64,000 bases of DNA from Actinomadura sp. J1-007 (GTDB lineage: Bacteria > Actinomycetota > Actinomycetes > Streptosporangiales > Streptosporangiaceae): NCBI RefSeq assembly GCF_009793335.1, contig NZ_WING01000003.1, positions 682,001-746,000 on the forward strand, in the 5' to 3' direction. The notes below the pieces were generated by a model, which was given only the letters and a program-made list of their open reading frames with translations, was not told the DNA's origin and made no database searches. The translations under genes were made by a program, and so were the position numbers. Shown in pieces: positions 33,767 to 42,580 of this stretch. Each line of letters starts with the position of its first letter. Position 1 is the first letter of the stretch.

Positions 33767-34893
33767 GTGGGCTGCCGGGCGGCTGCGGTGCCGGCTGACG
33801 GGCGCGACGCGGGTCGTGCGATGGGCGGGCGCTGGCACGCTCCCGGACGGGTCAACCTGATCGGCGAGCACACCGACTACAACGGCGGCCTCGTCCTGCC
33901 GTACGCCCTCCCCCAGGGCGTCACCGTGGCCGGGACCCGCCGCGACGACGACCTGCTTGAGATCCATTCTCAGGGCGAGACGCGCACCGTCGACCTGGGC
34001 GAGGCCGCGCCCGGGGCCGTGACCGGCTGGGCGGCCTACGTCGCCGGGGTCGCGGGCTGCCTGCGCGCCGCCGGGCATCCGGTCGGCGGCGCGGTCCTGC
34101 GGTTCTCCTCGGATCTGCCGCAAGGCGCCGGCGTGTCCTCCAGCGCGGCCCTCGAATGCGCCACCGCCATCGCGCTCACCGGCCTCTACGGCCTGGACGT
34201 CCCCCGCGAGGACCTCGTGGAGATCACGCAACGGGCCGAGCGCGACTACGCGGGCGTCCCCTGCGGGATCCTCGACCAGTCGGCGTCCCTGCTGTGCCGC
34301 GCCGACCACGCGCTCCTGCTCGACTGCCGCACCGGGGAGAGCGCCCACATCCCGCTCCGGCTCGGCGAGCACCGTGTCCTGGTCGTCGACACCCGTGCCG
34401 AGCATCGGCACGCCGGAGGCGGATACGCCGACCGGCGGGCCTCCTGTGAGCGGGCGGCCGAGCACCTCGGGGTCGAGTTCCTGTGTGACGTTACCGACCC
34501 CGCGCCGTCATGTCCCTGCCCGATCCCGTGCTCCGGCGCCGGGCCCGGCATGTGGTGACCGAGAACCAGCGCGTGCGGACGGCCGCTGATCTACTGGAGA
34601 AGGGCGCGCTCGCCGAGGTCGGGGCCCTGCTGACCGAGAGCCACGTGTCGCTGCGCGACGACTATGAGGTGTCCTGGGCCGAGGCCGACGTCGCCGTGGA
34701 AGCGGCGCTCGCCGCCGGTGCGCTCGGAGCCCGCATGTTCGGCGGAGGCTTCGGCGGCTCGGTTCTCGCCTTGGCCCACCGGGACGCCATCGCCGCCGTC
34801 TCCGACGCCGTCGGCAAGGCGTTCGCCGAGCGGGGCTGGACCGTGCCCGGCTTCCTTGAGACGACCGCCGGTCCCGCGGCCCGCGCCCTCTAA
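33767..34893 (+). pseudogene. galK: Galactokinase gene with one frameshift
   Basis: The first frame has the GHMP-kinase galactokinase signature APGRVNLIGEHTDYNGG, the ATP-binding LPQGAGVSSSAALE and DYAGVPCGILDQSASL. It runs to CDVTDPAPS at about 34500. The reading then continues in a different frame as LPDPVLRRRARHVVTENQRV, LLTESHVSLRDDYEVSWAEA and MFGGGFGGSVLAL (the third GHMP motif) to 34893. A single-base shift at 34495-34512 separates the two halves; no other damage is visible. Start is either GTG 33767 or ATG 33821, the N terminus being shorter than usual. Reaction in an intact protein: galactose to galactose 1-phosphate. No galT or galE lies beside it. Confidence 0.85.
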
Positions 34894-35666
34894 GGGCTGG
34901 GGGCGATCACCAGGTCCCCGACGCGCTCGGCCAGCAGCGCGCGTTCCGCCTCGCCGAGCCCCTGGTCGGTGACCAGGACGTCGGCGTCCTCCAACGCGGC
35001 GATCGTGCCCACGCCGATCACCCCCCACTTGGTGTGATCGGCCAGCACGACCAGTCGGCGGGCCGTGGCCGCGAGCGCGCGGTTCGTCTCGGCCTCCAGC
35101 AGGTTCGGCGTGGTGAACCCGGCGTGCGTGCTCATCCCGTGGACGCCCAGCAGCAGCAGATCGACGTTCAGCGAACCGATCGCGGCCACCGCGACGGGAC
35201 CCACCAGCGCGTCGGAGGGCGTGGGGACGCCTCCGGTCAGCACCACTTCCTGGTCGGCGCGCTTGCGGCGATGGAACATCTCACCCACCCGCAGCGAGTT
35301 GGTGACCACCGTCAGGCGGGGGATCTCCAGCAGCTCACGGGCCAGCGCCCACGTCGTCGTCCCCGCCGACACCGCGACCGCCGTGCCCGGCGCGACCAGC
35401 GCCGCGGCCCGCGCCGCGATCGCCTCCTTCTCCGCCCGCTGCACCAGCGACTTCGCCTCGAACCCCGGCTCGTCGGTCACCGGGGCGCCGATCGCGGTCG
35501 CGCCTCCGTGCACCTTGAGCAGCACGGCCTGCTCGGCGAGCACTTCGAGGTCGCGCCGCACGGTCATGTCGGAGACCCCGAACCGCTCGACGAGGTCCGC
35601 GACCCGGACCGACCCCCGCCGCCGTACCAGGGCGGCGATCTCCTGCCGCCGATGTCCGGCCAGCAT
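34890..35666 (-). CDS. DeoR/GlpR-family sugar regulator
   Basis: 258 aa from an ATG at 35666 with GGAAGGGG upstream. N-terminal HTH: RRQEIAALVRRRGSVRVADL, ERFGVSDMTVRRDLEVLAEQ. C-terminal sugar-phosphate sensor of the ISOCOT fold: SAGTTTWALARELLEIPRLT, VVTNSLRVGEMFHRR, VVLTGGVPTPSDALVGPVA, VDLLLLGVHGMS, ETNRALAATARRLVVLADHT. Family knowledge: DeoR proteins repress sugar genes and are released by a sugar phosphate. It converges on galK (stops overlap by 4 bases), and a CGAACAC at 35751 mirrors GTGTTCG at 33720 in front of galK, hinting at control of galK. Confidence 0.9.
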   Translation of the reverse strand: MLAGHRRQEIAALVRRRGSVRVADLVERFGVSDMTVRRDLEVLAEQAVLLKVHGGATAIGAPVTDEPGFEAKSLVQRAEKEAIAARAAALVAPGTAVAVSAGTTTWALARELLEIPRLTVVTNSLRVGEMFHRRKRADQEVVLTGGVPTPSDALVGPVAVAAIGSLNVDLLLLGVHGMSTHAGFTTPNLLEAETNRALAATARRLVVLADHTKWGVIGVGTIAALEDADVLVTDQGLGEAERALLAERVGDLVIAPSP

Positions 35667-35911
35667 CCCGGCCCCCTTCCGGTGAGAAGCCGGCCTGCGC
35701 CTTCCCACTGGACCGCCGGCGCCTCCGAGGATCCCACACAAACCAACATCCGAACACACGGCGGGTCGCCGGTTCGGCGGCTGCCGCGTGCGGGATGGTG
35801 CGACGGCGGGTCCGGGCATGGGCGGCGCGCGTCACCTGGTGGTGCGGTCTTCGCGATGGCCGTACGGCACGGGCGCGGTCGAATGCGGCGGCGCGGGGAC
35901 CCCGCGGTCGG

Positions 35912-37419
35912 TCAGGAGCGCGGCACGAGCCGGAGCATGTTCCACGAGACCGGCGGCAGCGAGGCGCGGAGCCGCCGCCCGTCGGTGTCGTGCCCGCCCC
36001 CGCGGCTCGGCGCGATCCTCTCGGGCGTCTCGATCGAGTTGGCGGCGTCCAGTTCGTCGCCGCCGAGGTAGAGGTGCTCGGCGACCACCAGGTCGCCGAA
36101 GGCCCTCAGGTCGATGTCGAGCAGCGCCGGTTCGCTCACGTGGCGGTTCATCGCGAAGACCGTGACGTCGCCGGTCTCGGCGTCGTGGGTGGCGACGACG
36201 TCGACCAGCGGCACCTCGCCGTGTTCGGTGGTGTCGTACAGGCCGGTGGCGGTCTGGACGCGGAGCACGTCGCCGCGGGCGTGCCGGGCGGTGAGCGCGA
36301 ACGGGTAGAAGATCGTCTGGGCCCAGGCCGGGCGGTCGGGCTCGGCGCGGATCGGCCCGATCACGTTCACCAGCTGGGCCAGGCACGCGATCGCGACGCG
36401 GTCGCTGTGGCGCAGGAGCGACATCAGCAGGCTGCCGAAGACGACGGCGTCCTGGACGGTGTAGGTGTCCTCGATCAGCCGGGGCGCCCGCTCCCACTCC
36501 AGGTTGGTGTGGCCGGCGAAGCGGCTCTCCTGCCACAGGTTCCACTCGTCGAAGGAGAGCATGAGCTTCTTGCGGGACCTCTTCTTGGCCGCCACGTGGT
36601 CGGCGGTGGCCACGACCCCGTCGATGAAGCGGTCCATTCCTGCGGAGGCCGCGAGGAAGCTCGCGCGGTCGTCGCCGTGCTGCTCGTAGTAGGCGTGCAG
36701 GGAGAGGTAGTCGACGTGCTCGAAGGCGTGGTCCAGCACGGTGGCCTCCCAGGCGCCGAACGTCGGCATCGAGGCGTTGGAGCTGCCGCACGCGACCAGT
36801 TCGATGTCCGGGTCGACCTGCCGCATGGCCTTGGCCGTCTCGGCCGCGAGGCGTCCGTAGTCCTCGGCGGTGGTGTGGCCGATCTGCCAGGGGCCGTCCA
36901 TCTCGTTGCCCAGGCACCAGAGCCGGACGCCGTGCGGCTCGGGGCGCCGTGCGCCCTCCGCAGATCCGACAGGTGCGTGCCGCCCGGATGGTTGGCGTAC
37001 TCCAGCAGGTCGCACGCCTCCTGGATGCCCCGGGTCCCGAGGTTCACCGCCAGCATGGGCTCCAGCTGGGCGAGTCTGGTCCAGGCGACGAACTCGTTCA
37101 GGCCGAAGTCGTTGGTCTCGATCGACCGCCAGGCCAGGTCGAGGCGGCGCGGACGGTCCTGGACCGGTCCGACGCCGTCCTCCCACCGGTATCCCGACAC
37201 GAAGTTCCCGCCGGGGTAGCGGACGACGCCGACCCCCAGCTCCCGGACGAGCCTGAGCACGTCGAGCCGGTTGCCGTCGGCGTCGGACTCGGCGTGACCG
37301 GGCTCGTAGATGCCGCCGTAGACGCACCGGCCCATGTGTTCGACGAACGAGCCGAACAGGCGCCGTCCGACCGGTGCGATCCGGAAGCTGGGGTCGAGGG
37401 AAACATGTGCGGTCAGCAA
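35912..37419 (-). pseudogene. GH51 alpha-L-arabinofuranosidase gene, one frameshift
   Basis: TTG start at 37419 with AAGGA upstream. The first frame gives FGSFVEHMGRCVYGGIYEPG, VVRYPGGNFVSGYRWEDGVG and PNxx-type core to SDLRRAHGAP. A base is missing in the G run 36941-36944 (plus strand), after which another frame continues as EPHGVRLWCLGNEMDGPWQI, with the acid/base Glu in GNEMDG, and LMLSFDEWNLW with the nucleophile Glu in DEWN, to a stop at 35912. About 502 residues, normal for GH51. Function if intact: release of arabinofuranose from arabinan or arabinoxylan oligosaccharides in the cytoplasm. It is the last gene of the ABC transporter operon. Confidence 0.88.
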
Positions 37420-37495
37420 GGGCGTTCCTTAGAAATCGCGGCGCGGTGTACTGGGTGGTCCGGCGCGTCGAGGGATTGGCGGGTCGAGGGATCGG

Positions 37496-38371
37496 CTATT
37501 TGATGCCGGTCGTGGCGATTCCCTCGGTGAAGAAGCGTTGGGCGAGCAGGAACGCGAGCGCGAGCGGGGCGAGCGAGATCGCGGCCCCTGCCATCAGCGC
37601 GGCGTGGTCGACCCCCGACTGGCTGGAGAACAGGGTCAGCGCCGACGGCAGCGTCCGCATGTCCGTGCTGCTGGAGACGACCAGCGGCCACAGGAAGTCG
37701 TTCCACAGGGCCATGAACTGGATGACGAACAGGGAGGCCAGCGCCGGCTTGGCCAGCGGCAGGATGATCTGCCAGTAGATCCGCAGCGGCCCGGCGCCGT
37801 CCACCCGGGCCGCCTCGTCCAGCTCCCTGGGGATCTTCACGAAGAACTGGCGCAGCATGAAGATCCCGAGCGCGCTCACCGACCTGGGGATGATCAGTCC
37901 CTGGAAGGTGTTCAGCCAGTCGAGACGGAACAGGGTGAGGAACAGCGGGATGAGCATCACCTGGAACGGCACCATCAGCGACAGCAGGACGATCCACAGC
38001 AGCACGTTCCGTCCGCGGAAGCGCAGCCGGGCCAGGGCATAGGCGCACAGCGAGTCGACGAGCAGCAGCAGGACCGTGGTGCCGCCAGCGAACACGACGC
38101 TGTTGACCGCGAGCCGCGCGAACGGCAGCTGGGTGAGGACGGCGTGGAAGCCGTCGCCGGTCCAGTTCCCCGGCCACAGCCGCGCGGGATCGGCGTACAG
38201 GTCGGCCGGGGTGCGGAAGGCGACGCCCAGCATCCACACGAACGGGACGATCGTGGCGACGGCGGCGACGGTCAGCAGGGTCCACGACAGCAGCCGTCCG
38301 CCGAGCCTGGCGGAGCGCAGCAGCGGGCCGGCCCAGGGCGGGGGCCCGGACGTGGCGAGGTCAGTCGTCAT
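37496..38371 (-). CDS. Carbohydrate ABC transporter permease (MalG type)
   Basis: 291 aa with six predicted membrane helices, starting with LLSWTLLTVAAVATIVPFVWML. The EAA loop reads ELDEAARVDGAGPLRIYWQI, which contacts an ATPase. C-terminal LAQRFFTEGIATTGIK is the usual MalG-type ending. It overlaps the upstream permease gene by 11 bases. No ATPase gene is in the operon; family knowledge says such CUT1 transporters commonly use a shared MsiK-type ATPase encoded elsewhere. Confidence 0.93.
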   Translation of the reverse strand: MTTDLATSGPPPWAGPLLRSARLGGRLLSWTLLTVAAVATIVPFVWMLGVAFRTPADLYADPARLWPGNWTGDGFHAVLTQLPFARLAVNSVVFAGGTTVLLLLVDSLCAYALARLRFRGRNVLLWIVLLSLMVPFQVMLIPLFLTLFRLDWLNTFQGLIIPRSVSALGIFMLRQFFVKIPRELDEAARVDGAGPLRIYWQIILPLAKPALASLFVIQFMALWNDFLWPLVVSSSTDMRTLPSALTLFSSQSGVDHAALMAGAAISLAPLALAFLLAQRFFTEGIATTGIK

Positions 38372-39293
38372 CGCGATACCTCAGCAATCGCAGTTGGAGG
38401 ACGGAGACCGCGAGGATGAGCAGGAACAGCACCCAGGCGACGGCGCTGGCGTAGCCGAGCCGGAAGTCGACGAATCCGCGCTGGTAGAGGTACATGACGA
38501 TCGACTCGGTGTGGAACACGGGCCCGCCATTGGTCATCACGTAGTTCAGGTCGAACAGCTGGAGCGCGTTGACGGTGCCGATCACCGTGGTGAACAGCAG
38601 CGCCGGGCGCAGCGCGGGCAGGGTCACGTGCCAGAACCGCTGCACGGCGTTGGCGCCGTCGAGCATCGCGGCCTCCAGCAGGTCCCTGCGGACCCCCTGC
38701 ACCCCGGCGAGCAGGACGAACATCGAGAACCCGAAGTTCTTCCAGATGCCCACGGCGATCAGCGAGGGCAGCGCGAGCCTGGTGTCCTGGAGCCAGGCCG
38801 GGCCGTCGAGACCGAGCTTGCCGAGCCAGCCGTCGACGAGGCCCACCTGCGGGTCCAGCAGGAACTTCCAGACGATGCCGGTGACCGCGAGCGAGGCGAT
38901 CGTCGGGAAGAAGAACGCCGACCGCAGCAGCATCGTGAACCAGGTGGTGCGGCGCAGCCACTGCGCGAGCGCCAGGCCGATCGCCACCTGGCCGACGACG
39001 ACGCAGACGGCGTACACGCACGTCACCTTGAGCGCGTTCCAGAACCGCGAGTCGTGCCAGAGCTCGGTGTAGTTGCCGAGGCCGCGCCAGGTGTGCGAGG
39101 TCTCGCCGATCCTCCAGTCGTGCAGGCTCATCCAGCCCGACCGCAGGATCGGCCACAGGATGAACACGGCGGCGAGGGCGAACGCCGGCGCGACGAACAG
39201 GTAGGCCGGGTTGAGGCGCGCCTTCCGGCGGCGCGCGCGGGCCGGCCGTCGCCGCGGCGGCGCGGTCGTCATGGGTTCGGCGAAACGTGTCAT
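38361..39293 (-). CDS. Carbohydrate ABC transporter permease (MalF type)
   Basis: 310 aa with six helices. A basic N terminus (PPRRRPARARRRKARLNPAY) leads into LFVAPAFALAAVFILWPI. EAA loop: LLEAAMLDGANAVQRFWHVT. Together with the MalG-type partner it forms the membrane channel for an oligosaccharide, presumed to be an arabinoside from the adjacent GH51 gene. Confidence 0.93.
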   Translation of the reverse strand: MTRFAEPMTTAPPRRRPARARRRKARLNPAYLFVAPAFALAAVFILWPILRSGWMSLHDWRIGETSHTWRGLGNYTELWHDSRFWNALKVTCVYAVCVVVGQVAIGLALAQWLRRTTWFTMLLRSAFFFPTIASLAVTGIVWKFLLDPQVGLVDGWLGKLGLDGPAWLQDTRLALPSLIAVGIWKNFGFSMFVLLAGVQGVRRDLLEAAMLDGANAVQRFWHVTLPALRPALLFTTVIGTVNALQLFDLNYVMTNGGPVFHTESIVMYLYQRGFVDFRLGYASAVAWVLFLLILAVSVLQLRLLRYRDDD

Positions 39294-39329
39294 CCGGGAC
39301 CGTCCTGTTCCTCGTCGGTCGCCCCGGCG

Positions 39330-40580
39330 TCAGTTCTTGCAGCCGGTGAGGCCGTTGATCGTCTTGGCCGCCGTGTCGGCCGACCTCTGCACCTCGGCGC
39401 CGCGGGTGATCTGGCCGATCAGGGGCGCGTAGGCGTCGGTGTCGATCTTGGTCGAGGCTTCGAGCCCGGCGAGGTAGAGGCGCGCGGTCGGCAGCCCCTT
39501 CGCGAAGACGGCGACGGCGGGGTCGGCGACGGTGAGGTCGGTCCGCGCGGGCGGGAAGCCGGACTTCTTCGAGAACTCCGCCTGCGCGGTCCTGCCCGTC
39601 CACCAGCTCAGGAACTGGAGTGCCTCGGCCTTGTGCCCGGTGTTCCTGGCGGCCATCAGCGGCGCCGTCGAGGCGACGGTGACCGGGCCGGCCGAGCCGA
39701 CCGGGACCGGGGCGATGCCGAGATCGACGCCCGCCTTGCGGAAGCCCTCCGCGGCCCACGGACCGTTCAGCTCCATCGCGGCCTTCTTGGCCGAGAACAG
39801 GGTGTCGGCGTCCGCGCCGGTCTGCCCGGGCGGGCTGACGTGGTCGTTCCTGACGAGGTCGGCCCAGGTCCGGAGGGACTGCACGCTCGCGCGGGAGTTG
39901 ACCGTCGCGCACCCGTCCGCGCCGACGATGTCCCCGCCGTTCATCCACTGGAGGATCGGCCACATCTGGATGGTCTGGTGGTCGGCCAGCGAGATGCCGT
40001 ACTGCGTCGGCTTGGGTCCGCCGGTCGTCAGCTTCCTGGCGTCCGCGATGAACTCCTCGGCGGTCTTGGGCGGGCGCGCGATGCCCGCGGCCTTGAACAT
40101 CGCCTTGTTGTAGTAGAGCGCCACCGAGGCGAGGTTGGCGGGCACGGCGTACAGGTGCCCGTCGACCGTGAACGCCTTGGTGACGGCGGGCGGGATCGCG
40201 GAGGCGTTGATCTTCGCGTCGCCGTCGCCGGCGGCGGACTCCAGGGGCAGCACCGAGTTGGTCTTGATGTAGTTGAAGATGGCGCCGGGATCGAAGCTCG
40301 GAGTGGCGAGGTCGGGGCCCTGGCCCGTCGCCCACGCGGCGGGCAGTTTCTGTCCGATGGCGTCCCAGGGCTGCACGTCCATGCTGACCCGGATCCCGGG
40401 GTGGGAGGCGTTGAACGCGTCGACCAGGGCCCGGTAGGCGGGAGCGTCCGGCCCGGTGAAGCCGGTCAGCAAGGACAGTTTCACCGGCCCCGACGAGTCC
40501 GATCCGGAACCGCCGCAGCTCGAACTCGCGAGCAGGCCGAGGGCCGCGAGGGCCGCGGCCGCCTTCACACGCATTTTCAT
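39330..40580 (-). CDS. Sugar-binding lipoprotein of ABC transporter
   Basis: 416 aa from an ATG at 40580. Lipoprotein signal with lipobox LASSSC (Cys22). Family 1 extracellular solute-binding fold: VKLSLLTGFTGPDAPAYRAL, FNASHPGIRVSMDVQPWDAI, YAVPANLASVALYYNKAMFK, KKAAMELNGPWAAEGFRKAG. Captures an oligosaccharide outside the membrane for the two permeases downstream. First gene of the arabinoside operon; its promoter lies in the CAACGTTG-rich region shared with the divergent LacI gene. Confidence 0.92.
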   Translation of the reverse strand: MKMRVKAAAALAALGLLASSSCGGSGSDSSGPVKLSLLTGFTGPDAPAYRALVDAFNASHPGIRVSMDVQPWDAIGQKLPAAWATGQGPDLATPSFDPGAIFNYIKTNSVLPLESAAGDGDAKINASAIPPAVTKAFTVDGHLYAVPANLASVALYYNKAMFKAAGIARPPKTAEEFIADARKLTTGGPKPTQYGISLADHQTIQMWPILQWMNGGDIVGADGCATVNSRASVQSLRTWADLVRNDHVSPPGQTGADADTLFSAKKAAMELNGPWAAEGFRKAGVDLGIAPVPVGSAGPVTVASTAPLMAARNTGHKAEALQFLSWWTGRTAQAEFSKKSGFPPARTDLTVADPAVAVFAKGLPTARLYLAGLEASTKIDTDAYAPLIGQITRGAEVQRSADTAAKTINGLTGCKN

Positions 40581-40665
40581 GATCTTCCCGGGGCCTGTGG
40601 TGGGTGGGGTACGCGGCCACGCATGTGACCCGAGCCACACGAACGGCTGGTGCGGATCAGTTCTA

Positions 40666-40729
40666 CAACGTTGTCTTCAACGTTGTAAAGAGTTCGCCCA
40701 TGTTTTTTCCAACGTTGTCTCCAACGTTG
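40666..40729. promoter_or_regulatory. Four LacI-type operators (CAACGTTG)
   Basis: Exact 8-base palindromes CAACGTTG occur at 40666-40673, 40678-40685, 40710-40717 and 40722-40729. Within each pair the sites are 12 bases apart; the two pairs are 44 bases apart. They lie in the divergent promoter between the ABC-transporter operon and the LacI-family regulator. A central CG in a palindrome is typical of LacI-family operators. Confidence 0.85.
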
Positions 40730-40781
40730 GAAATGGCTAGGCTCCCTCCCACAAGCAGCCTCCGGAGAGGGGTCGACACGC

Positions 40782-41804
40782 GTGCCCGTAACGCTCAAGG
40801 ACGTGGCCGAACGGGCCAGTGTCTCGATCAAGACGGTCTCGAACGTCATCAACGACTACCCGTTCGTCACGGCGGAGACCCGGGCGAGAGTCCAGCGGGC
40901 GATCGAGGAGACGGGCTACCGGCCCAACGTCGGCGCGCGCAATCTGCGCAGGGGCCGGACGGGCTTCATCATCCTCGCCGTCCCCGAGCTGGAGAATCCC
41001 TATTTCGCGGAGCTCACCGGGCTCGTGATAACCGCCGCGCGCCGGCGCGAATGGACGGTGCTGGTCGAGCAGACCCTCGGCTCGCGCGAGCTGGAGCAGG
41101 CGGTCATCACCTCGATGGGCCCCCAGCGGATCGACGCCGCGATCCTCAGCCCGCTCGCGATCGAGCCGGAGGACCTGCTCCAGGCGTCGTCGTCGGCGCC
41201 GCTGGTCCTGCTCGGCGAGCGCGACATCGCGGGCCCCGCCGACCATGTGATGATCGACAACGTCGCCGCCTCCCGGACCGCCGTCGAGCACCTGATCGGC
41301 CTGGGGCGGCGCAGGATCGCGCTCATCGGAGACGAACCGGGAAAGGCGACCGGCACCTCCTCGCTGCGCACCGCCGGGTACCGCCAGGCCCTGGCCGCCG
41401 CCGGACTCCCCTACGACCCGGCGCTCGTCGTCCCGGTCAAGCACTACGAACGGTCCCGGGGCGCCGCCGCCATGGCCCACCTGCTCCAGCTCCCCGAACC
41501 GCCCGACGCGGTGTTCTGCTGCAACGACCTGCTCGCGGTCGGCGCCATGCACGCCGCCCTGAAGCGCGGCGTCGCGATCCCCGACCGCATCGCCGTCGCG
41601 GGCTTCGACGACATCGCCGAGGGCGCCCACGGCTACCCCTCGCTGACGACCATCGCGCCGGACAAGGCGGCGATCGCCGAGGCGGCCGTGAGCCTGGCCC
41701 ACCAGCGCACCGGACCCGGCCGCGCCACGTCCGCCGAGCCCCAGGACGTCCAGACGCCCTTCACACTCAAGATCCGCGAGAGCACCGCGGGCCTCAGCCG
41801 CTGA
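40782..41804 (+). CDS. LacI-family transcriptional regulator
   Basis: 340 aa from the GTG at 40782. N-terminal HTH and hinge: VTLKDVAERASVSIKTVSNV, INDYPFVTAETRARVQRAIE, GYRPNVGARNLRRGRTGFI. Periplasmic-binding-like effector domain with IDNVAASRTAVEHLIGLGRR, PDAVFCCNDLLAVGAMHAAL, and VAGFDDIAEG. Divergent from the transporter/GH51 operon and close to four candidate operators, so likely represses both itself and the operon until an arabino-sugar is present. Confidence 0.95.
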   Translation: MPVTLKDVAERASVSIKTVSNVINDYPFVTAETRARVQRAIEETGYRPNVGARNLRRGRTGFIILAVPELENPYFAELTGLVITAARRREWTVLVEQTLGSRELEQAVITSMGPQRIDAAILSPLAIEPEDLLQASSSAPLVLLGERDIAGPADHVMIDNVAASRTAVEHLIGLGRRRIALIGDEPGKATGTSSLRTAGYRQALAAAGLPYDPALVVPVKHYERSRGAAAMAHLLQLPEPPDAVFCCNDLLAVGAMHAALKRGVAIPDRIAVAGFDDIAEGAHGYPSLTTIAPDKAAIAEAAVSLAHQRTGPGRATSAEPQDVQTPFTLKIRESTAGLSR

Positions 41805-41844
41805 GCACCGAAGCGCCAGTGCAGGGAATTGCGGAAATCGGCGA

Positions 41845-42516
41845 CTAGCGCGCGCCTGTGTTATCGCCGGTTCCGCGATTCGCAGTGCTGAGTCCGGCGA
41901 CGAGCACATGCAAGCCGAATTCGAAGCGGGCCGCGAAGTCGGTGCTGGTGAGAACGGATACGGCCGCTGCCAGGTGAGGGAACCGCTGGGGCGTCACAGC
42001 TTGGCGTAGGCGTTCGGGGTCCGCGGGGTTTTCGGGGTTCGGCCGGAGCACGGCCTGCTCCTCAAGGGTGTGGCCGGTCGTGAAGTCGATGACGGTCATG
42101 GTCGCGCGAGCGGCGTCGTCGGAGGAGAAGCCCGCGTCGCGAAGGACCCCGATGAACGCGTCGGCGAGGCCCAGGGTGTTCGGGCCGGTCGAGTGCGTAC
42201 CGGCGTAAACGCGCGCGCCGTCGCGGTGGGAGAGCAGGGCCGTGCGCGTCGCCCTCGCCAGGCCGGTCAGCCGCTCGGTCCAGGGGCCGGCGGGAGGCGG
42301 GGTGACGCCGGCGAGGATCCGTTCGGCCATCGCGGTGAGCAGGTCCTGCTTGGTGGCGAAGTAGCGGTAGAGCGCCCCGGCCTGGACGTCCATCGCGTCG
42401 GCCAGCCGCCGCATGGTGAGCGCTTCGAGACCGGACTCGTCCAGCAGCCTCAACGCGGTCTCGACGGTGCGGCCGTGGTCGAGCCGCGGAGGCCGGCCTC
42501 TTGACGTGGGACTCAT
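41845..42516 (-). CDS. TetR-family regulator
   Basis: 223 aa from the ATG at 42516. N-terminal HTH: VETALRLLDESGLEALTMRR, LADAMDVQAGALYRYFATKQ, DLLTAMAERIL. The C-terminal half (LARATRTALLSHRDGARVYA, GFSSDDAARATMTVIDFTTG, FEFGLHVLVAGLS) matches the ligand domain of true TetR (TetR_C) repressors, which sense drug-like molecules. Divergent from an FAD monooxygenase, with two abutting palindromes between them. The pair resembles drug-inactivation modules. Confidence 0.93.
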   Translation of the reverse strand: MSPTSRGRPPRLDHGRTVETALRLLDESGLEALTMRRLADAMDVQAGALYRYFATKQDLLTAMAERILAGVTPPPAGPWTERLTGLARATRTALLSHRDGARVYAGTHSTGPNTLGLADAFIGVLRDAGFSSDDAARATMTVIDFTTGHTLEEQAVLRPNPENPADPERLRQAVTPQRFPHLAAAVSVLTSTDFAARFEFGLHVLVAGLSTANRGTGDNTGAR

Positions 42517-42529
42517 GGCCCGCATTATA

Positions 42530-42559
42530 GTGAACAACGTTCACGTGAACGACGTTCAC
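42530..42559. promoter_or_regulatory. Tandem TetR operators
   Basis: Two 15-bp palindromes stand directly side by side: GTGAACAACGTTCAC (42530-42544) and GTGAACGACGTTCAC (42545-42559). They differ only at the centre and sit between the divergent TetR and monooxygenase starts, overlapping the likely promoters. Confidence 0.85.
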
Positions 42560-42580
42560 AAATTAAGGAGGGCGAACCCG

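Noticed and set aside
38076..40628. 850-codon plus-strand frame over the ABC-transporter operon
   Set aside because: Antisense to three clear transporter genes and composition typical of a high-GC shadow frame.
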